Shown here: piece by piece, positions 16,510-25,354 of the stretch
How positions within the stretch are numbered: the stretch's first letter is position 1
Layout: the number at the start of each line of letters is the position of its first letter
Assembly (NCBI GenBank): GCA_017427985.1
Contig: JAFRRS010000022.1
Span: forward strand, 1 to 64,000
DNA length: 64,000 nt
Reading direction: 5' to 3'
From: Bacteroidales bacterium
Lineage (GTDB): Bacteria; Bacteroidota; Bacteroidia; Bacteroidales; F082
Program-made: the position numbers and the translations under genes
The notes under the pieces: model-generated
Databases searched by the model: none
Told to the model about the DNA's origin: nothing
Seen by the model: the letters and a program-made list of their open reading frames with translations, nothing else

Positions 16510-19500
16510 TTATCTTATCACTATCTTCTGAGTCATTACGCTGTTGCTGCTGATGAGACGCAGGATATACGTCCCTGCTGCCATTCCATTTGTAGAGACG
16601 CTTCCTGAAACGTCTCCCTCACGTGAAACAATCACACGCCCCATTACATCAATCACCTGTAAGGTCGCGCCTTCAACGTCAGCCGTTATGATGATGTTTC
16701 CGTTGCTGATGAATGCAAAGGTCTTGTTGCCGTTGTTCGCGTCCCCGCAAACGAACACGAGCTTGAATCTGTCGGCATCGTCCATCGTCTTGGCCTTGAA
16801 GCTGTAGCTCGGGGTCTGGAGCAGGTCGACATCAGTGCCTGTCTGGTTGTCGATGAGGTGCAGATATTTGAAGTTTAGAGTTGAGAGTTTAGAGTTGAGA
16901 GTCTCCGAAACGGTCAAGGTGTAGGTGCCGTTCTTGGCGGCGACGAAATAGATGGCGAGCTCGTTGTCATCAATGGGAACGACAGCCATTTCTTTGTTGT
17001 CGCGTATGGCGAAAATTCTCGTGCTGTTTTTTTGCAGGCTGAACTTCTCTAAAGGCTCGCCCTCGGGTTTCACGATGAGGCGGTCGATGAGGCGGTTGTT
17101 CTTGCTGATTTCCAGGTTGATGCGACCCGTTTTTGTCATCGCGGCTTTCGCATCGCTGTTGAAAGTGATGGAGGCATTTTCAGCTGTTGCCTTCACGAAG
17201 AAGCCCTCGCCGGTTTTCAGCGGGTTGCTGTCGCTGATGTCGCCCACTATCAGGTCGGTGTTAGTGCCGTTCATGCGATAACACTCGCTGGCGATATTGG
17301 TTCCTGTATAGGCGGTGACATTGTGCGCAAAGGGATTGCCAACGAGGTTGAAGCCTTTCGCGCCGCCCGCACCGGATGTATAACTCAGAGGCACGTTCAC
17401 CGTGGCGTTGCCTGCGCGAAGACTGCCCTGGAAAACGAGCGTCACGTCTTGGGTGTTGGCGTAGAGATAGCCTTTCATCGGCTCGATGTCGAAGCCGGGG
17501 TCTGAATTGTTGGCGCCAGCCTTGTAGTTTCTCCAGTACTGTGTCGGCTCATGGTAATAATAGAGGTCGTATTCGTTGGCAAGGAAATCATTGTCCGCCG
17601 ATGGCGCAAAACTTTCAGCTACGGGCGAGCCTATCATGTGCCAACGGTCGGTTTCTGTGTCTTCTGGAGTTTGTGGGGCAGTGTATTGTGCAATGTCTTT
17701 CTGCACCGTGGCTGTCACACCTTCGTTGTTGTGATACAGCTGACCGCCATCTTCGATGGTGAGGGTGCTGCCATAAAGCGTGATGTTGCCAGCATTGGCG
17801 GTGTAGTCGCTCGGGACGGTGGCGTTGGCGGCTATATCCACATCACAGCCAGCTGCCGGCACCGCATTGGCACTCCAGTTGGAAGCCTCATCCCAATCGC
17901 CTTCTGTTGTGAAGACATTGTAGTCAGTGAAAGTAAATGTATCATTAGATGTTTCACCAACTACTCTTATCACATCACCTGGAGTGAAATCTCTTGCTGT
18001 AAATGTTGCGATGTTGTTTGTAACTGCTTTAGTTTCAATCTCTTCATCGTTTACAAAAAGTGTCAATGCACTGCCATCGTTTGTATAGCACTTTATTACT
18101 CTGTCATCTCGCTTTTTATAATCCTTTCCGCAAATGTGCACGAATTTGTCAGTCTGATTCCACCACGCCTTGTAAAGATAGAATGGGTCCTTCCTTGTCT
18201 TGTGGTCTCGCTCAACAAGCCCCTTGTTGTTCAATCTCTGGAGTTCAATATTGTCAAATACTGTCTCTCCATCCAAACAAACCTTATAGCCTTCCACTCT
18301 GTTATATACTGCAATGTCAAAGAGTTGCCATTGTGATGTGAACAACAATTGTGGGAAGTTTTTGATGGCTGCGATATGTCCTTCATGCAACCACATCTGA
18401 TATTCAATATCGTGTCTTGGGTTGTTACCAGTTGTTGTCGTTGACTTAAAGTCATCAGAGTGGCAGCTTGGTGTACCGCCACAACCGTATTCAGAAAATG
18501 CCAATGGTTTGCTTAAGCGGGTAAGGGTCTTGTCCAATCGTGTATTCAGACGACCTGTAGGGTTGTTTGAAGTCGGATCGATATACCATCCTACATAGAT
18601 ATTGCAACCGAACCAATCAGCATCCGGGTCTTTATAATAACCACTTGGATCATCAATGCTGTGAGACATCACATAACCTACCAAACGTGATGAATCAAGG
18701 CTCTTGATGAGGGTTATGTATTCATTTATCTTCTCCTTTGCAAAATCCTTGTCATCTGTTGTCGTCTCATTACTCAGTCCCCAGAAAACAATACAAGGAT
18801 GATTGAAATACTGGTTAACCATATCCTTATATTGTGTGGTTAAGTGATTATAATAATCCACAGGTAAATCTGATTGCATTCTGTTTACACAAGGCACCTC
18901 TGTCTGTACTATGATGCCCATCTTGTCACAGTGGTCGTAAACCTCTTTTGGGTGCGGGTAGTGGGCGAGACGGACGAAATTACATCCAAGATCTTTCAAG
19001 AGTTCAAAGTCATTGTCAATATCTTCCGCTGTAAGTGCATTTGCCTTTCCTTCCAAATCATGGTGCATACAGACACCTCTCAAAAGATAAGGCGAACCAT
19101 TGAGATAGAAACGTGAGTTTGCAGGGGTTTCATTATCGACACGATATTCAAAGAATCTGAGACCGTATCCTCTCTTGAATGTATGATATACTACGCCGTC
19201 TTTTGCAATGGTGAGCGTCACATCATAGAGATATGGATCCAATGTGCCATTCCAGAGATGTGGATCGGTGATGGTTGTCTCGAATGTGATTTCTTCACCT
19301 GTACTTGTCTGGGTGTTGGAATAATCACAGTTTTCACCTTTTATAGAACATGTGAGTGACGCACCTGTCGGAACCTTTGTCTTTACTGTTATGGTTGCTT
19401 CTAGCGCTGTCACTGTTGATGTGATATGGAATCCGTCATAACCGTAAACAGTGTCTGGAACAACAGGTGATGAAATGAGTTTCACCTCACCGAGTGTGGC

Positions 19501-22500
19501 ATTGAAGTTGAAGTCACCGGCACAAGGAGCAAGTTTTGTTCCCTCATTATTCTTTATTGCCACCTTGATATTGTTAGTTCCAACGTGCACATAATTAGTT
19601 ATATCCACAAAGAACGCATTATAACCGCCCCAGTGTTTTTTAACCAATGTGTTATCCACATATACCTCAGCTGACTGGTCAGCATGCTGGAACCAAAGAT
19701 ATGTAGGTTGTGATTCCTTTAACTTGACATTGGTTGTAAAGTTGAATGTACCCTTTGCATAACTTGATGAATGACCGTCAATTGCATTTACAGAATAGGG
19801 GAGTTCAACCTCATTTCCTTTATATGTCCATGTTTTGAGGAGTTTGGTTGCTTCATCAGCGGCGGCCTTTACAAGATAGACTGGGAAATAATATGTTCCC
19901 TTGTTTTTGTAGTCGGTTGATGTTATTGTATTTGAAGGTTCAAAGTGCAAATCATATCCTGTTGATGAATCCTTTTCTGTGGAACTCCAAAAGTAATGTC
20001 CATTGTTCCAACTGCCATTATAGTAACCGCTGCCAGGCAGGAATATACAACCTTGGCTCAAATATCCGTTCAATTGTGATTCTGTAATACCCGTATTGGA
20101 TGTTGTGTTATCCATATTGGAAAGCGCAACACCGGTTATTGTCTCTCCGTCAGGGAAGATGAGCAATCCAGAAACACCTGATGTAAGTTGTATCATTGCA
20201 TAATGCTTGCCGGAAGAGCCGTTTACGGTTGAACCGTCACGGGTTGTTCCAAGGATGGAAGCCCATTCCGCATTTGTAGGAACTCTCCAACCATCAAGTG
20301 GGTCAAGCACTTTTTCGATGTCGCCATCAGATGTTGAGAACACTGACGATTCAAACAACTGCCCAAGTTCAATGAAATTGAAATAGGTGCTGCCGACAGT
20401 CTTTCCATATATTGAATTATATGAATCATAGTTCCAGCCGTCCTTTATTTCATATCCATTGCTGCCATAGTAAAGAGGACCTGGGGTTATTTCCATTCCT
20501 GCAAATTTATATGATTTGATGGCTATACAGTCTTCGCTTACTGTATTACTCTGTACATCATTCTTTTCCGCATAAGCCTGGACTGTCACATTTGATGTAA
20601 TGAGCATCGGACTTTCATACTTTGTGAATTCGCCTGATGTGCCAAACCTGTAGAAGATGTCTGCACCAAATGTCTGACAGGTGATTGTGATAAATTCACC
20701 ATCACAGGTGATGACCGGATCAGCAATACAGTCATCTTCATCCCATCCAGAAGGAATACCTGATGCACCAGTTGTCCAGGTTGCACCAACATCCTTTACA
20801 AATGTACCTTTTGCTGCTACGCCGGAAACCCAATTTGTTAATGCATTTGTAGCAGATAATCCATTTACTGCTGTACATTTTATATAATTAAGGGAAGAGC
20901 ATCCTTCGAACATGTGCCCATAACACTCATTAACAAGAGTTGTGGCATTCAGTTCAGGAGCTGTTGTTATAGCACATTGTTCAAACATATACCAATAACA
21001 TCCGCGTGATAAAGTTGTTGCGGGTAATTCTGGGGCAATTTCCAAACGTTCGCAATAACTAAACATGGCGCGATAAGCGTAAGTTCTCAACGAAGTGGCT
21101 GGAAGTATAAGGTTTTCTGCTGAAATTACAAGAGCTTTTTTGAATATGGAACAAAATATATATGATTCATCTGGTAATGTGGAATTACCTGCAAAACTAT
21201 CTCCATACAAAAGACTCATTATATTACCTTCAATGTCGAAAGTTGCAGTTCCGCCTTCAAACCCGGCATAATTGCTTTTATCTGTTGCGTATGTTGTGTA
21301 ACTCCCTTTGAAACGTACCTTATCGCCAGCTACAACTGATATTGTTGCTGGAGTTGAACTTGCTGTTATACTTGTCCAAGCACCACCGTTCTTGCTGTAT
21401 TGGATGGTTTCTGTATGACCAGTTCCTATTGAGTTCCACGCAATTGTTCCATTAGTGAGCACATCGAATGTGAGATAATCTTTTGAGTAGTCATGGGTTG
21501 GAGTGAAAGACCATGTTGCCACATTGGAAGTAAGATAGCCTGCGTGAGTGGCGATGGCTTTCACCGTAATGTCAGAGGAAACGGTAAACGGTGCGCTGTA
21601 TAAAGTGCCGGAAGAAGGAGTCGGGTCGGATTGAGAGCCGTCACCTGTATTGTAATAAACGGTGCCATCGCTGGAGATAGTGATTTGTGAAGTGCTGTTG
21701 TTGAAACTGATGATTGGGGTGGGGTATTTTGGCACGTTGTAAGTTGTCACGTCGGAATGCTCTGAAAGGTCGCTATTATAAGTGATAGCCTTGATGACAG
21801 TGGCACTGCCAAGGGAGAAAGCCGATTCGTATAGCGTGCCATTGCTGCTCGAAGGCGTAGTTCCGTCGATGGTATAGTAGATTTTTGCATCGGGAGTGGT
21901 TGTGCTCAGCGAGATGGTTCCGTCGTAGTTGTTAGTAATTGTGGGCTCTTCTACATCGACATAAACCGTTGCCACAAAAACCCAGTGGGCATAATTGTTG
22001 TTTTGCCCCCTGTCATTGTAAATACCGATTTTCATATCGTTGCTAAGGGAATTGGAATAACTACTCTCAGGGCTCAAGCTGGCGTTTTTGTCATAATAAT
22101 AACTTATCTCCAACTTTGGCATAATGGAATAGGCGCTATAAGTATCTCCTTTGGCATTCAACACCATGAATTGGAATCTGTTTTCAGTCTCTCCCGTTTC
22201 AGAACCACTATGTTCATAAAGCCGCAATGAATTAGTTTGCGAGTTTCCGTTTGCTGTTCCGGTAAACTTCAGGTATTTGCCTGTAACAGCATTCACAATA
22301 TAGTAATACTTGAGGTTTGGAATGGTGTTGTCTGAAGCGGCTTCCACAAAATACCATATCCTTTTGCTGTTGTTGACATTAGAAACGGTTGCGTATGGGT
22401 CAGAATCATTGTCGGTGGACATGTAATATGTGTCTCCATTTGAAGTGGCATTGTGAATAAGGTAATAGTTGGTTTCGCTATTGGTGGAATTGGTAAATGG

Positions 22501-23076
22501 ATGAGCCCATGTCACAGAATTTTCTGCCACGAAATTCCATTTGGAGTTTGCATCAGGAGAACCGCCATAATTACTCGATTTGAAGTAATTTGAGTATGAG
22601 ACATTACCGCCTCTCTTGTTTACCCAATAACTGCCATTTCCGCTTTTTGGGTATAAAACCCATTGCCCATCACTTCCTGTGATAGAAAACTTATAGGCAT
22701 CTCCTCCGGAACCAAAACTTGCAATCTTAATTGTATTATTATCACCGAGTAATCCATCAAGCTTAAGATAATACCCGGTATTATGGTTGACAATATAGTA
22801 GTACTGGGTTTTGCTGTCAGTTCCGGCATCCATGAAATACCATAATGCTTTCAAGTTGGGCATATTGGTGGTGGATACGTTCGAGTCATCTGTGTGAGGA
22901 ATAGCATAAAATCCAGTGGCTCCTTTCGATTCAATCCAATAAAGCGTCTCGGTGCCATTGGTGACATCATCTTCAGTTGTCAAAGTAAACGGGTGCTGCG
23001 CCATTGCCGGCATCATCCAGGCCATCATCAGGACCATCAAAGCGGCACATCGTAAAAATCCAAAAAAATTTTTCAT
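16510..23076 (-). CDS. giant secreted multidomain glycoside hydrolase family 2 protein with T9SS domain
   Basis: 2188 residues. A signal peptide (to ~27) is followed by two lectin-like segments with YYIVNHNTGYYLKLDG-type text (~30-370). Two chitobiase C-terminal-like domains (IYYTIDGTTP, ~375-530), a short DUF285-type leucine-rich stretch (~660-735) and a Fib_succ_major-like region (WRVPTNAEWASILG, ~850-1080) come next. The GH2 unit lies at ~1082-1740: sandwich domain, immunoglobulin-like domain and TIM barrel. The acid/base is E1437 in WGLSNET and the nucleophile E1529 in FSEYGCGG, as in beta-galactosidases and beta-glucuronidases. The C-terminal ~450 residues are a module shared with the 1654-residue protein at 25751, ending in a T9SS signal (KIVIR). 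It is likely a cell-surface glycosidase; the substrate is unknown. Confidence 0.88.
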   Translation of the reverse strand: MKNFFGFLRCAALMVLMMAWMMPAMAQHPFTLTTEDDVTNGTETLYWIESKGATGFYAIPHTDDSNVSTTNMPNLKALWYFMDAGTDSKTQYYYIVNHNTGYYLKLDGLLGDNNTIKIASFGSGGDAYKFSITGSDGQWVLYPKSGNGSYWVNKRGGNVSYSNYFKSSNYGGSPDANSKWNFVAENSVTWAHPFTNSTNSETNYYLIHNATSNGDTYYMSTDNDSDPYATVSNVNNSKRIWYFVEAASDNTIPNLKYYYIVNAVTGKYLKFTGTANGNSQTNSLRLYEHSGSETGETENRFQFMVLNAKGDTYSAYSIMPKLEISYYYDKNASLSPESSYSNSLSNDMKIGIYNDRGQNNNYAHWVFVATVYVDVEEPTITNNYDGTISLSTTTPDAKIYYTIDGTTPSSSNGTLYESAFSLGSATVIKAITYNSDLSEHSDVTTYNVPKYPTPIISFNNSTSQITISSDGTVYYNTGDGSQSDPTPSSGTLYSAPFTVSSDITVKAIATHAGYLTSNVATWSFTPTHDYSKDYLTFDVLTNGTIAWNSIGTGHTETIQYSKNGGAWTSITASSTPATISVVAGDKVRFKGSYTTYATDKSNYAGFEGGTATFDIEGNIMSLLYGDSFAGNSTLPDESYIFCSIFKKALVISAENLILPATSLRTYAYRAMFSYCERLEIAPELPATTLSRGCYWYMFEQCAITTAPELNATTLVNECYGHMFEGCSSLNYIKCTAVNGLSATNALTNWVSGVAAKGTFVKDVGATWTTGASGIPSGWDEDDCIADPVITCDGEFITITCQTFGADIFYRFGTSGEFTKYESPMLITSNVTVQAYAEKNDVQSNTVSEDCIAIKSYKFAGMEITPGPLYYGSNGYEIKDGWNYDSYNSIYGKTVGSTYFNFIELGQLFESSVFSTSDGDIEKVLDPLDGWRVPTNAEWASILGTTRDGSTVNGSSGKHYAMIQLTSGVSGLLIFPDGETITGVALSNMDNTTSNTGITESQLNGYLSQGCIFLPGSGYYNGSWNNGHYFWSSTEKDSSTGYDLHFEPSNTITSTDYKNKGTYYFPVYLVKAAADEATKLLKTWTYKGNEVELPYSVNAIDGHSSSYAKGTFNFTTNVKLKESQPTYLWFQHADQSAEVYVDNTLVKKHWGGYNAFFVDITNYVHVGTNNIKVAIKNNEGTKLAPCAGDFNFNATLGEVKLISSPVVPDTVYGYDGFHITSTVTALEATITVKTKVPTGASLTCSIKGENCDYSNTQTSTGEEITFETTITDPHLWNGTLDPYLYDVTLTIAKDGVVYHTFKRGYGLRFFEYRVDNETPANSRFYLNGSPYLLRGVCMHHDLEGKANALTAEDIDNDFELLKDLGCNFVRLAHYPHPKEVYDHCDKMGIIVQTEVPCVNRMQSDLPVDYYNHLTTQYKDMVNQYFNHPCIVFWGLSNETTTDDKDFAKEKINEYITLIKSLDSSRLVGYVMSHSIDDPSGYYKDPDADWFGCNIYVGWYIDPTSNNPTGRLNTRLDKTLTRLSKPLAFSEYGCGGTPSCHSDDFKSTTTTGNNPRHDIEYQMWLHEGHIAAIKNFPQLLFTSQWQLFDIAVYNRVEGYKVCLDGETVFDNIELQRLNNKGLVERDHKTRKDPFYLYKAWWNQTDKFVHICGKDYKKRDDRVIKCYTNDGSALTLFVNDEEIETKAVTNNIATFTARDFTPGDVIRVVGETSNDTFTFTDYNVFTTEGDWDEASNWSANAVPAAGCDVDIAANATVPSDYTANAGNITLYGSTLTIEDGGQLYHNNEGVTATVQKDIAQYTAPQTPEDTETDRWHMIGSPVAESFAPSADNDFLANEYDLYYYHEPTQYWRNYKAGANNSDPGFDIEPMKGYLYANTQDVTLVFQGSLRAGNATVNVPLSYTSGAGGAKGFNLVGNPFAHNVTAYTGTNIASECYRMNGTNTDLIVGDISDSNPLKTGEGFFVKATAENASITFNSDAKAAMTKTGRINLEISKNNRLIDRLIVKPEGEPLEKFSLQKNSTRIFAIRDNKEMAVVPIDDNELAIYFVAAKNGTYTLTVSETLNSKLSTLNFKYLHLIDNQTGTDVDLLQTPSYSFKAKTMDDADRFKLVFVCGDANNGNKTFAFISNGNIIITADVEGATLQVIDVMGRVIVSREGDVSGSVSTNGMAAGTYILRLISSNSVMTQKIVIR
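16592..16617. repeat. degenerate GTAGAGACG palindrome inside the GH2 gene
   Basis: GAGACG and CGTCTC arms flank a partly paired centre. On the coding strand it is read as GDVSGSVST in the sorting domain, in the same codon phase as the copies in the lolE-like gene and queE. It is weaker than the others and could be chance. Confidence 0.45.
16873..16900. repeat. 14-bp tandem repeat (two exact copies) inside the GH2 gene
   Basis: GTTTAGAGTTGAGA is repeated twice without a gap, encoding LNSKLSTLN on the minus strand. Alignment with the paralogous module at 25751 shows about eight extra residues here, consistent with a local insertion. Confidence 0.8.
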
Positions 23077-23112
23077 TGTAAATAATAATATTTAAAGAAA
23101 ATATCAAAGTTG

Positions 23113-23120
23113 CAAAATTA
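23113..23120 (-). promoter_or_regulatory. -7 element of the GH2 gene promoter
   Basis: TAATTTTG on the minus strand, 36 bases before the ATG at 23076. Confidence 0.55.
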
Positions 23121-23133
23121 CAAAATAAGTGTA

Positions 23134-23162
23134 TTGTAAGTCAAAAATAATTCATATTTTTG
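23134..23162 (+). promoter_or_regulatory. promoter of the C10 protease gene
   Basis: TTG at 23134-23136 and TATTTTTG at 23155-23162, 18 bases apart, 27 bases before the ATG. Confidence 0.65.
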
Positions 23163-23189
23163 CAGTCCTTAATCCTATAATCTAAAAAA

Positions 23190-24203
23190 ATGAAAAAGTT
23201 TTTATCTGTTTTGTTGTTGTTTTGCGCACTGACTGGCTTTGCGCAAGATTATCTCATGAAATCGAAATGGGACCAGGGCTATCCTTACAACATGCTTTGC
23301 CCAAGAGATCCGCTAAACGGTTATGCGTATAGCGCTGCCGGTTGTCCGGCTGTTGCCATGGGGCAGATTATCAATTATTTGCGTACGACACAAGGCACTC
23401 GCTTTGACGATGGTGATGACTATTACCATAATTACGCGGGTAGAGTGTATTATATTGATGACGATTGGGAGATGTTGCAGTTCCCGTCATTTCCGAAGCT
23501 GAACGTGTTGTTGGATTCTGTCGATGCCGCTTTCCGGCGTGGCGATGAACTCAGCGACTCGTTGAAGGCTGCGGTGATTTTTGCCTGTGGCACGGCATGC
23601 ACGCAGATCTATACTTCGGAAGGCTCTGGCACCTTCCATGTGGGTCAGGCGTTTGCGGCGTATCAGCGTTTCGGCTTCACCGACTGCAAGCTGTTTCGTG
23701 ACCCGACCGATGAGATGTACGAGATTCTGATTTCCAACATTCAAGCAGGCTATCCCGCCCATCTCGCCGTTGAAAACCCGGAGGGAACGGTCGGACATAA
23801 CGTCGTGGTCGATGGCTATCGCGAAAGCGACGGCAAATTCCATGTCAACTTTGGCTGGGGCGGTCCTAATGATGACTGGTATGACATTCCCGACGCTAAT
23901 TTTTATTATGGAATGACAAAGGTGGAAGGCATTATCGTGGATATCATCCCTACGGATGACGCTGTTCACGAGGTCTTAAGCCAGCAGCTTGAGGTTTATC
24001 CGAATCCGGCTTCCGATGTCCTTTATATAAATAACCTTCCTTGCGAAACGGTTGATTACGCCATTTTCAATGTGTTGGGTCAAAATGTGGCTTCGGGCTT
24101 GTCCGATGGAACGATTTCCGTCAATGGTTTGGAAAAAGGACTTTATGTCTTGCAAATCAAAGGCGAGAGACTCTTTGAAACGACAAAGTTCATGGTGAAA
24201 TAG
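23190..24203 (+). CDS. secreted C10-family (streptopain-like) cysteine protease with T9SS domain
   Basis: 337 residues. The signal peptide ends GFAQ at 19. The C10 catalytic set is present: C52 in SAAGCPAVAMGQI, H203 in VGHNVVVDGY and the Trp motif FHVNFGWGG (W223). The last ~80 residues are a T9SS sorting domain (LEVYPNPASDVLYINNL ... LYVLQIKGER). Streptopain-like enzymes usually carry an inhibitory propeptide of 100 residues or more. Here only ~15 residues separate the signal peptide from the mature domain (WDQGYPYN), so activity must be controlled in another way. The expected role is extracellular protein degradation. Confidence 0.9.
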   Translation: MKKFLSVLLLFCALTGFAQDYLMKSKWDQGYPYNMLCPRDPLNGYAYSAAGCPAVAMGQIINYLRTTQGTRFDDGDDYYHNYAGRVYYIDDDWEMLQFPSFPKLNVLLDSVDAAFRRGDELSDSLKAAVIFACGTACTQIYTSEGSGTFHVGQAFAAYQRFGFTDCKLFRDPTDEMYEILISNIQAGYPAHLAVENPEGTVGHNVVVDGYRESDGKFHVNFGWGGPNDDWYDIPDANFYYGMTKVEGIIVDIIPTDDAVHEVLSQQLEVYPNPASDVLYINNLPCETVDYAIFNVLGQNVASGLSDGTISVNGLEKGLYVLQIKGERLFETTKFMVK

Positions 24204-24304
24204 GGGGATTGCTTTTTGTCCTAACCTAATGACACTTCTATTGACAAATGCCTTGTGTCTCAACAACGGTGTTATGGAATAATTTTTTTTGATAGAAAAA
24301 ATAA

Positions 24305-24336
24305 TTGTCTCCAAAACAAAAAAAAGTGTATCTTTG
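24305..24336 (+). promoter_or_regulatory. promoter of the DUF3791/DUF3990 cassette
   Basis: TTG at 24305-24307 and TATCTTTG at 24329-24336, 21 bases apart, 17 bases before the first ATG of the cassette. Confidence 0.7.
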
Positions 24337-24352
24337 CGGAAAAGAATTACAA

Positions 24353-24577
24353 ATGAGCAAGCACGTCATAGATAAAATCAATTATATCGTGGCACTGATA
24401 ACAGAATTCGCTTCTGCGCACCGGATTTCCACACAGCAGGCATACCAGTATCTCCAGAGATACAAAGGCCTTGATTTTGTTGACGAATATTATGATGTGG
24501 AGCACACATATTCTTTTGAGAATACTGTTGAAGATCTGACCGCTTATTGCAAAAGAATGGGAGGAAACCTGGCATGA
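24353..24577 (+). CDS. DUF3791-family protein, first gene of a three-gene cassette
   Basis: 74 residues from the ATG at 24353; the open frame continues upstream over the promoter, which I reject. The pattern INYIVALITEFASAHRIST, QQAYQYLQRYKGLDFVDEYY and DVEHTYSFENTVEDL fits the DUF3791 family: a small helical protein often found next to DUF3990. No DNA-binding motif is visible. Its stop overlaps the next start by four bases (ATGA), so it is made at a fixed ratio to the DUF3990 protein. An antitoxin or partner role is inferred from position and size only. Confidence 0.8.
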   Translation: MSKHVIDKINYIVALITEFASAHRISTQQAYQYLQRYKGLDFVDEYYDVEHTYSFENTVEDLTAYCKRMGGNLA

Positions 24578-25044
24578 TTCTCTATCACGGGACAAATTCA
24601 ATTATAAAAAGTATCGACCTTTCACATAGTCGTGTGGGAAAGGATTTTGGAGCGGGTTTTTATCTGACACCCGACGAACAGATTGCGCAACGCCAGGCGG
24701 AACGGAAATTTGAACGATTTGGTGAAGGCAAAGCAATCGTCTACAAATTTTCTGTTGATGACGATTTGTTAAACACGGTTAAAACGCTTCATTTTGACAG
24801 TTATACTTCGGAGTGGGCTAAGTTTGTTTTCGCCAACCGCAAGAACCGGACTTTAAAACAAACCCACGATTACGACATTGTGATAGGTCCCATTGCCGAT
24901 GATGTTGTCGGATATCAGATTCGACGTGTTGAGGAGGGCATCATTTCGGAGGAACAGTTTTTGGAGGAGATAAAATTTCACACGATTACTATACAATATA
25001 TGTTCGCCACACAAAAGGCAGTCGATTTGTTGATGATGTTATGA
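24574..25044 (+). CDS. DUF3990 protein, probable ADP-ribosyltransferase-fold effector
   Basis: 156 residues from the ATG at 24574 (overlapping the upstream stop). The N-terminus LYHGTNSIIKSIDL followed by DFGAGFYLTPDEQIAQ resembles the ART core: a His in YHGT and a Tyr in GFYLT are the first two positions of the H-Y-E triad of PARP/diphtheria-toxin-type enzymes. DYDIVIGPIADD near 110 is a candidate for the last strand. DUF3990 is placed in the ADP-ribosyl fold group in domain databases. The reaction is not shown here. No secretion signal is visible, so it acts in the cytoplasm. The cassette layout suggests a toxin-antitoxin or modification unit. Confidence 0.78.
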   Translation: MILYHGTNSIIKSIDLSHSRVGKDFGAGFYLTPDEQIAQRQAERKFERFGEGKAIVYKFSVDDDLLNTVKTLHFDSYTSEWAKFVFANRKNRTLKQTHDYDIVIGPIADDVVGYQIRRVEEGIISEEQFLEEIKFHTITIQYMFATQKAVDLLMML

Positions 25045-25262
25045 ACGGAAAAGAAACTTTCATGGTTGAGACATTGACTCGCGAATTGATTACGCGGCTG
25101 ATGGAGGAACGTTCCATTTCCATGCGTGAGGCGATGGATATTGTGTATAGTTCAAAAACATTCACCGCCCTCAACAACCTTAAAACCGGTCTTTATTTCC
25201 AAAGTCCGGCGTATGTTTACGATGTTTTGAAAATTGAACTCTTGGGTGGTGCTCACGAGTAG
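25041..25262 (+). CDS. small helical protein, third gene of the DUF3791/DUF3990 cassette
   Basis: 73 residues. The start ATGA overlaps the DUF3990 stop by four bases, the same junction as between genes one and two. The text LITRLMEERSISMREAMDIVY and TGLYFQSPAYVYDVLKIEL is of a type commonly encoded beside DUF3990 genes. I do not know a characterised function. It is mostly helical and has no signal peptide. A later ATG (codon 8, MVETL) could be the real start, but the ATGA overlap favours the one given. Confidence 0.75.
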   Translation: MNGKETFMVETLTRELITRLMEERSISMREAMDIVYSSKTFTALNNLKTGLYFQSPAYVYDVLKIELLGGAHE

Positions 25263-25342
25263 AACCCTTACTGATACTTTGTGCTTTTGCGGTTGTTGAA
25301 AATGTTTTTCAAAATAATTATACCTTATTAAAAAATAATTTG

Positions 25343-25350
25343 TAATTTTG
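25343..25350 (+). promoter_or_regulatory. -7 element before the structured RNA candidate
   Basis: TAATTTTG, the commonest -7 form in this window, with no coding gene starting within 390 bases. It points into the structured RNA at 25459-25568. Confidence 0.5.
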
Positions 25351-25354
25351 CGCC

